Positions 13,474 through 15,813 of a DNA stretch of 15,813 nt are shown piece after piece (the first letter of the stretch is position 1; every line of letters begins with the position of its first letter). This stretch comes from Actinomycetes bacterium (GTDB lineage Bacteria > Actinomycetota > Actinomycetes > Actinomycetales > Cellulomonadaceae), in contig JAEWYD010000189.1 of the NCBI GenBank assembly GCA_023462275.1, forward strand, positions 1 to 15,813. Reading direction: 5' to 3'. The notes under the pieces were generated by a model. The model saw only the letters and a program-made list of their open reading frames with translations. It was not told where the DNA came from and searched no databases. The position numbers and the translations under genes are program-made.

Positions 13474-14805
13474 TCAGCGGCGCCCCATGCCGCGGTAGGT
13501 CCAGCCGGCCTGCCGCCACCTGCGCGCGTCGAGGGCGTTGCGCGCGTCGACGATCGACCGCTCGGATACGACGTCGCCGACGGCGGTGGGATCGAGCGCG
13601 AGGTACCCGGGCCACTCCGTCGCGAGCAGCACCACCTCGGCACCGGTGACGGCTGCCATGACGTCGGGCTCGACCACCAGTCGCGGCCGGGCTCGGCGCA
13701 CGTTCTCCAGGGCCGCGGGATCGGTGACGACCACGTCGGCCCCCAGGTCGTGCAGGGTCGACGCGACGGCGAGCGCGGGGGAGTCGCGGATGTCGTCGCT
13801 GTCCGGCTTGAACGCCGCGCCCAGCACTGCGATGCGGCGTCCGACGACGTCCCCGCCGCAGGCCGCCCGCGCCAGGTTGACCGCGTGCTCCCGGCGTCGG
13901 AGGTTGATCGCGTCCACCTCGCGCAGGAACGTCAGCGCCTCGTCCACCCCGAGCTCGCCCGCCCGGGCCATGAACGCCCGGATGTCCTTGGGGAGGCAGC
14001 CCCCGCCGAACCCGAGCCCGGCGCGGAGGAACTTCGGCCCGATGCGATCGTCGTACCCGATGGCCTGGGCCAGCTCCGTGACGTCGGCACCCGACGCCTC
14101 GCACAGCTCCGCCATCGCGTTGATGAAGGAGATCTTGGTGGCGAGGAACGAGTTCGCCGCCACCTTCACCAGCTGTGCGGTGGCGTAGTCCGTGGTCAGC
14201 CGCGGGATGCCCTGGCCCAGCAGGTCGGCGTACACGGCATCCAGGACGTCGCGCGCGGTCTCGCCCGCCGCGCCGTCCTGGATGCCGTACACGATGCGGT
14301 CCGGAGAGAGGGTGTCCTTGATCGCGAAACCCTCGCGCAGGAACTCCGGGTTCCACACCAGCGTCGGCGCGGCAGCGGGGGCACCCTCGGCCAGCTGCGC
14401 CGCGAGCCGCTCCGCCGTGCCCACCGGAACCGTCGACTTGCCGACCACCACCACGGGCCCGTCCGGGTGCGGGGCCAGCAGCGGGATGAGGGACGCCACC
14501 GCGGCGTCGACGTAGGAGAGGTCCGCGCCCAGGCCGTCCGCCTGCTGCGGCGTCCCCACGCAGAGGAAGTGGACCTGCGCCGAGGCCGCCTGTGCGACGT
14601 CGGAGGTGAACCGCAGGCGACCCGTGGCGAGCGCACGCGCCAGGAGCTCGTCGAAGCCCGGCTCGTGGAACGGCGCGCGGCCCGCCGCCAGGTCGCCGAC
14701 CCGCCGCTCGTCCACCTCGACGCCCACGACGTCGTGCCCCAGCTCAGCCATGCAGGCCGCGTGCACCGCGCCCAGATACCCGCAACCGATCACGGACAGC
14801 CTCAT
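13474..14805 (-). CDS. ugd: UDP-glucose 6-dehydrogenase
   Basis: A 443-residue NAD-dependent enzyme that oxidises UDP-glucose twice to UDP-glucuronate in the cytoplasm, supplying uronic acid to the polymer. Domains in order: the N-terminal Rossmann fold with IGCGYLG (6-12); VGTPQQADG (83-91); GKSTVPVGT (122-130); the substrate segment NPEFLREG (152-159); the central domain with LVKVAANSFLATKISF (212-227, K214); and the catalytic GFGGGCLPKD (265-274, nucleophile C270). A C-terminal UDP-binding domain begins at AVLGAAFKPDSDDIRDS. Length is typical. UDP-mannose/ManNAc dehydrogenases are related, but the overall pattern favours UDP-glucose. The ATG at 14805 has no clear ribosome site and a -10 eight bases upstream. 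It is expressed apart from gmd-fcl. Confidence 0.93.
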   Translation of the reverse strand: MRLSVIGCGYLGAVHAACMAELGHDVVGVEVDERRVGDLAAGRAPFHEPGFDELLARALATGRLRFTSDVAQAASAQVHFLCVGTPQQADGLGADLSYVDAAVASLIPLLAPHPDGPVVVVGKSTVPVGTAERLAAQLAEGAPAAAPTLVWNPEFLREGFAIKDTLSPDRIVYGIQDGAAGETARDVLDAVYADLLGQGIPRLTTDYATAQLVKVAANSFLATKISFINAMAELCEASGADVTELAQAIGYDDRIGPKFLRAGLGFGGGCLPKDIRAFMARAGELGVDEALTFLREVDAINLRRREHAVNLARAACGGDVVGRRIAVLGAAFKPDSDDIRDSPALAVASTLHDLGADVVVTDPAALENVRRARPRLVVEPDVMAAVTGAEVVLLATEWPGYLALDPTAVGDVVSERSIVDARNALDARRWRQAGWTYRGMGRR

Positions 14806-14813
14806 GGCCCGTC

Positions 14814-14819
14814 ACGGTA
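14814..14819 (-). promoter_or_regulatory. -10 element upstream of ugd, near-leaderless promoter
   Basis: On the minus strand TACCGT (TANNNT) ends eight bases before the ATG at 14805. This would put the transcript start at, or one base before, the start codon. No ribosome site intervenes. A -35 is not clear. Confidence 0.45.
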
Positions 14820-14894
14820 GCCGGTGGTCCGTCGGCGAGCCGGGACCATGGCCCGGGTCCGCGAGCCCCCGCGCGAATGCGCCAGGATGGCGCC

Positions 14895-15395
14895 ATGCCA
14901 TCCGCGCGGGGGAGCCGAGCCCGAGGTGTGCGCCCGTCCGGGACCGTCCGGCTCGCCGTCCTCGCCGTCGCGCTCGGCGGAGTCCTGGCCGGCTGCCAGG
15001 GCGACCCGGCGCCGTCGGCCACGCCGCAGGACCCGGCAGACGTCGCGGCCGAGCTCGAGACCCTCACCAACGACGCGCGCGCCGACGAGGGGCTGCCCGC
15101 CTACGAGCACTCCGACTGCGCGGCGACGGCCGCCGTCGAGCGCGCCACCGCCCTCGTCGGCCAGGCCGAGCTCACCCACGCGGACATGAACCCCGTGATG
15201 ACCGCGTGCGACGTCATGGTCGCGGGGGAGAACCTCAGCCGCACCGCCGAGCCCCCTGCCGACGTCATCGACGCCTGGCTGCACTCCTCCGGGCATCGCG
15301 CCAACCTGCTGGACGCCCAGTACACGGCGATGGGCGCCGGCTGCGTGCCCGACGGCGACGAGGTGCTCTGCTCGCTGGTGTTCGTCGCGCAGTAG
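14895..15395 (+). CDS. CAP/SCP-domain lipoprotein
   Basis: A 166-residue secreted, lipid-anchored protein. A basic N-terminus (MPSARGSRARGVR) leads to a hydrophobic stretch ending in the lipobox VLAGC with C34 as the predicted acylated cysteine. After a Pro/Ser/Asp linker comes a CAP (SCP/PR-1-like) domain: LETLTNDARADEGLPAY, LTHADM (conserved His), VAGENLS (conserved Glu) and the signature SSGHRANLLDAQYTAMGAGC. Four further cysteines could form two disulfides. The ATG at 14895 is preferred because AGGA (14884-14887) sits 7 nt upstream; an in-frame ATG at 14877 is possible. Bacterial CAP lipoproteins have no settled function, and nothing links this one to the polysaccharide enzymes beyond position. 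It diverges from ugd across 89 nt. Confidence 0.88.
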   Translation: MPSARGSRARGVRPSGTVRLAVLAVALGGVLAGCQGDPAPSATPQDPADVAAELETLTNDARADEGLPAYEHSDCAATAAVERATALVGQAELTHADMNPVMTACDVMVAGENLSRTAEPPADVIDAWLHSSGHRANLLDAQYTAMGAGCVPDGDEVLCSLVFVAQ

Positions 15396-15420
15396 CCGCG
15401 GGCGCGCCCTGAGCGCTCCC

Positions 15421-15432
15421 GGTTGGCCAACC
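15421..15432. promoter_or_regulatory. 12-bp perfect palindrome, candidate operator
   Basis: GGTTGGCCAACC is an uninterrupted palindrome 25 nt after the CAP-lipoprotein stop and 60 nt before the next start. It could be a regulator site for the downstream gene or part of a short terminator. Nearby ACCGGAC occurs twice (15455-15461 and 15464-15470) at 9-bp spacing. Confidence 0.3.
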
Positions 15433-15480
15433 CGCCGTCGCGTGCCAGAGTCGAACCGGACAGACCGGACTCTCCACGCC

Positions 15481-15486
15481 AGGAGG
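15481..15486 (+). promoter_or_regulatory. Consensus ribosome-binding site of the last gene
   Basis: AGGAGG is a perfect Shine-Dalgarno sequence ending six bases before the ATG at 15493. It fixes the start of a reading frame that has no stop within the window. Confidence 0.8.
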
Positions 15487-15492
15487 AACGAC

Positions 15493-15813
15493 ATGGCTGA
15501 CGCTTCCGCGCCCGACGGCATCCCCCGGCAGGCCCGCCGCGGTCGAGGACCCAAGGCCCCGGAGCCCGAGGCCGACCTCGAGATGACGTCGCCACTGCCG
15601 CCCGTCGTCCCGGTCGACGAGGCGTCGCCCGAGCCGTCCGACGCGCCGACCCAGACGATGCCGGCCGTCCCGCCGGAGCCCGAGCCCGAGCCCGTCGTCA
15701 TCGTCGAGCCGGAGCCCGTGGCGGAGCCCGAGCCGGAGCCCGTGGCGGTGCCCGAGCCGCAGCGCGCCGCCGTTCCGCCGGAGCCCGCCACCATGCCAGC
15801 GCCGTCGCCCGCC
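15493..15813 (+). CDS. Proline/glutamate-rich protein, 3'-truncated by the window edge
   Basis: The first 107 residues of a protein of unknown function; the frame is still open at the last base. A consensus AGGAGG lies six bases upstream of the ATG. The N-terminus is polar (MADASAPDGIPRQARRGRGP) with no signal peptide. It is followed by a low-complexity, acidic and proline-rich region with runs such as PEPEPEP and two copies of EPEPVA. No domain is visible in the part seen. Such regions often act as stiff cytoplasmic or cell-wall-spanning spacers in front of a membrane segment or folded domain, but that is inference. Codon third positions are nearly all G/C, as expected of a real gene in this genome. 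Confidence 0.75.
   Translation, partial: MADASAPDGIPRQARRGRGPKAPEPEADLEMTSPLPPVVPVDEASPEPSDAPTQTMPAVPPEPEPEPVVIVEPEPVAEPEPEPVAVPEPQRAAVPPEPATMPAPSPA
15706..15747 (+). repeat. Two exact 18-nt direct repeats within the Pro/Glu-rich gene
   Basis: GAGCCGGAGCCCGTGGCG occurs at 15706-15723 and 15730-15747, a 24-nt period that keeps the reading frame and encodes EPEPVA twice. The exact nucleotide identity suggests recent duplication or slippage, so the tract length may vary between strains. Confidence 0.7.

Noticed and set aside
14802..15794. Minus-strand frame of 330 codons with a Gly/Ser repeat N-terminus
   Set aside because: The Gly-Ser repeat is the complement of the PEPEP coding tract on the plus strand, and the frame runs antisense to the CAP lipoprotein, whose domain motifs are clear.
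1..15813. CRISPR array, insertion sequence, integrase, attachment site or phage genes
   Set aside because: No regularly spaced repeats, transposase or integrase motifs, or tRNA-end duplications were seen on either strand, although the core codon usage suggests horizontal exchange.

Overview
The window comes from a high-GC Gram-positive actinobacterium, most likely in or near the Micrococcales. This rests on the strong G/C bias at third codon positions, frequent GTG starts, TANNNT -10 elements placed right at start codons (leaderless transcripts), an actinobacterial-type fused Wzz/BY-kinase, and a lipoprotein signal on the CAP-domain protein. The species cannot be named from the sequence alone.

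Most of the window (about 293-14805) is a Wzx/Wzy-type exopolysaccharide or capsule locus. On the left, a chain-length regulator fused to a bacterial tyrosine kinase (293-1879, minus) diverges from the main operon. That operon (2144-9099, plus) holds a priming polyprenyl-phosphate glycosylphosphotransferase, three GT-B glycosyltransferases, one GT2 glycosyltransferase and a Wzx flippase. Its genes are abutted or overlap by 4-11 nt. After a 246-nt gap comes a Wzy-like polymerase (9346-10569) with its own probable leaderless promoter. A minus-strand gene for an unrecognised, glycosyltransferase-like protein (10654-11376) faces it. That gene diverges, across only 44 nt, from gmd-fcl (11421-13464), which make GDP-L-fucose from GDP-mannose. 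A UDP-glucose 6-dehydrogenase (13474-14805, minus) converges on fcl.

Read together: the priming enzyme loads the first sugar phosphate onto a lipid carrier, four or five glycosyltransferases extend it, Wzx flips the repeat unit, Wzy polymerises it, and the Wzz-kinase controls length. The precursor genes predict L-fucose and glucuronic acid (or a derivative) in the polymer. The block from about 3640 to about 11540 uses noticeably more A/T-ending codons than its flanks, including TTA leucine codons. This suggests an exchanged, type-specific core between conserved ends, with one apparent seam inside the 5' end of gmd.

The right end (14895-15813) leaves the polysaccharide theme: a small CAP/SCP-domain lipoprotein, then the start of a proline/glutamate-rich protein that runs off the window. 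The left end (1-292) has no gene I can support and carries several stem-loops, two of them good terminator candidates. I saw no tRNA, rRNA, CRISPR array, insertion sequence or riboswitch.
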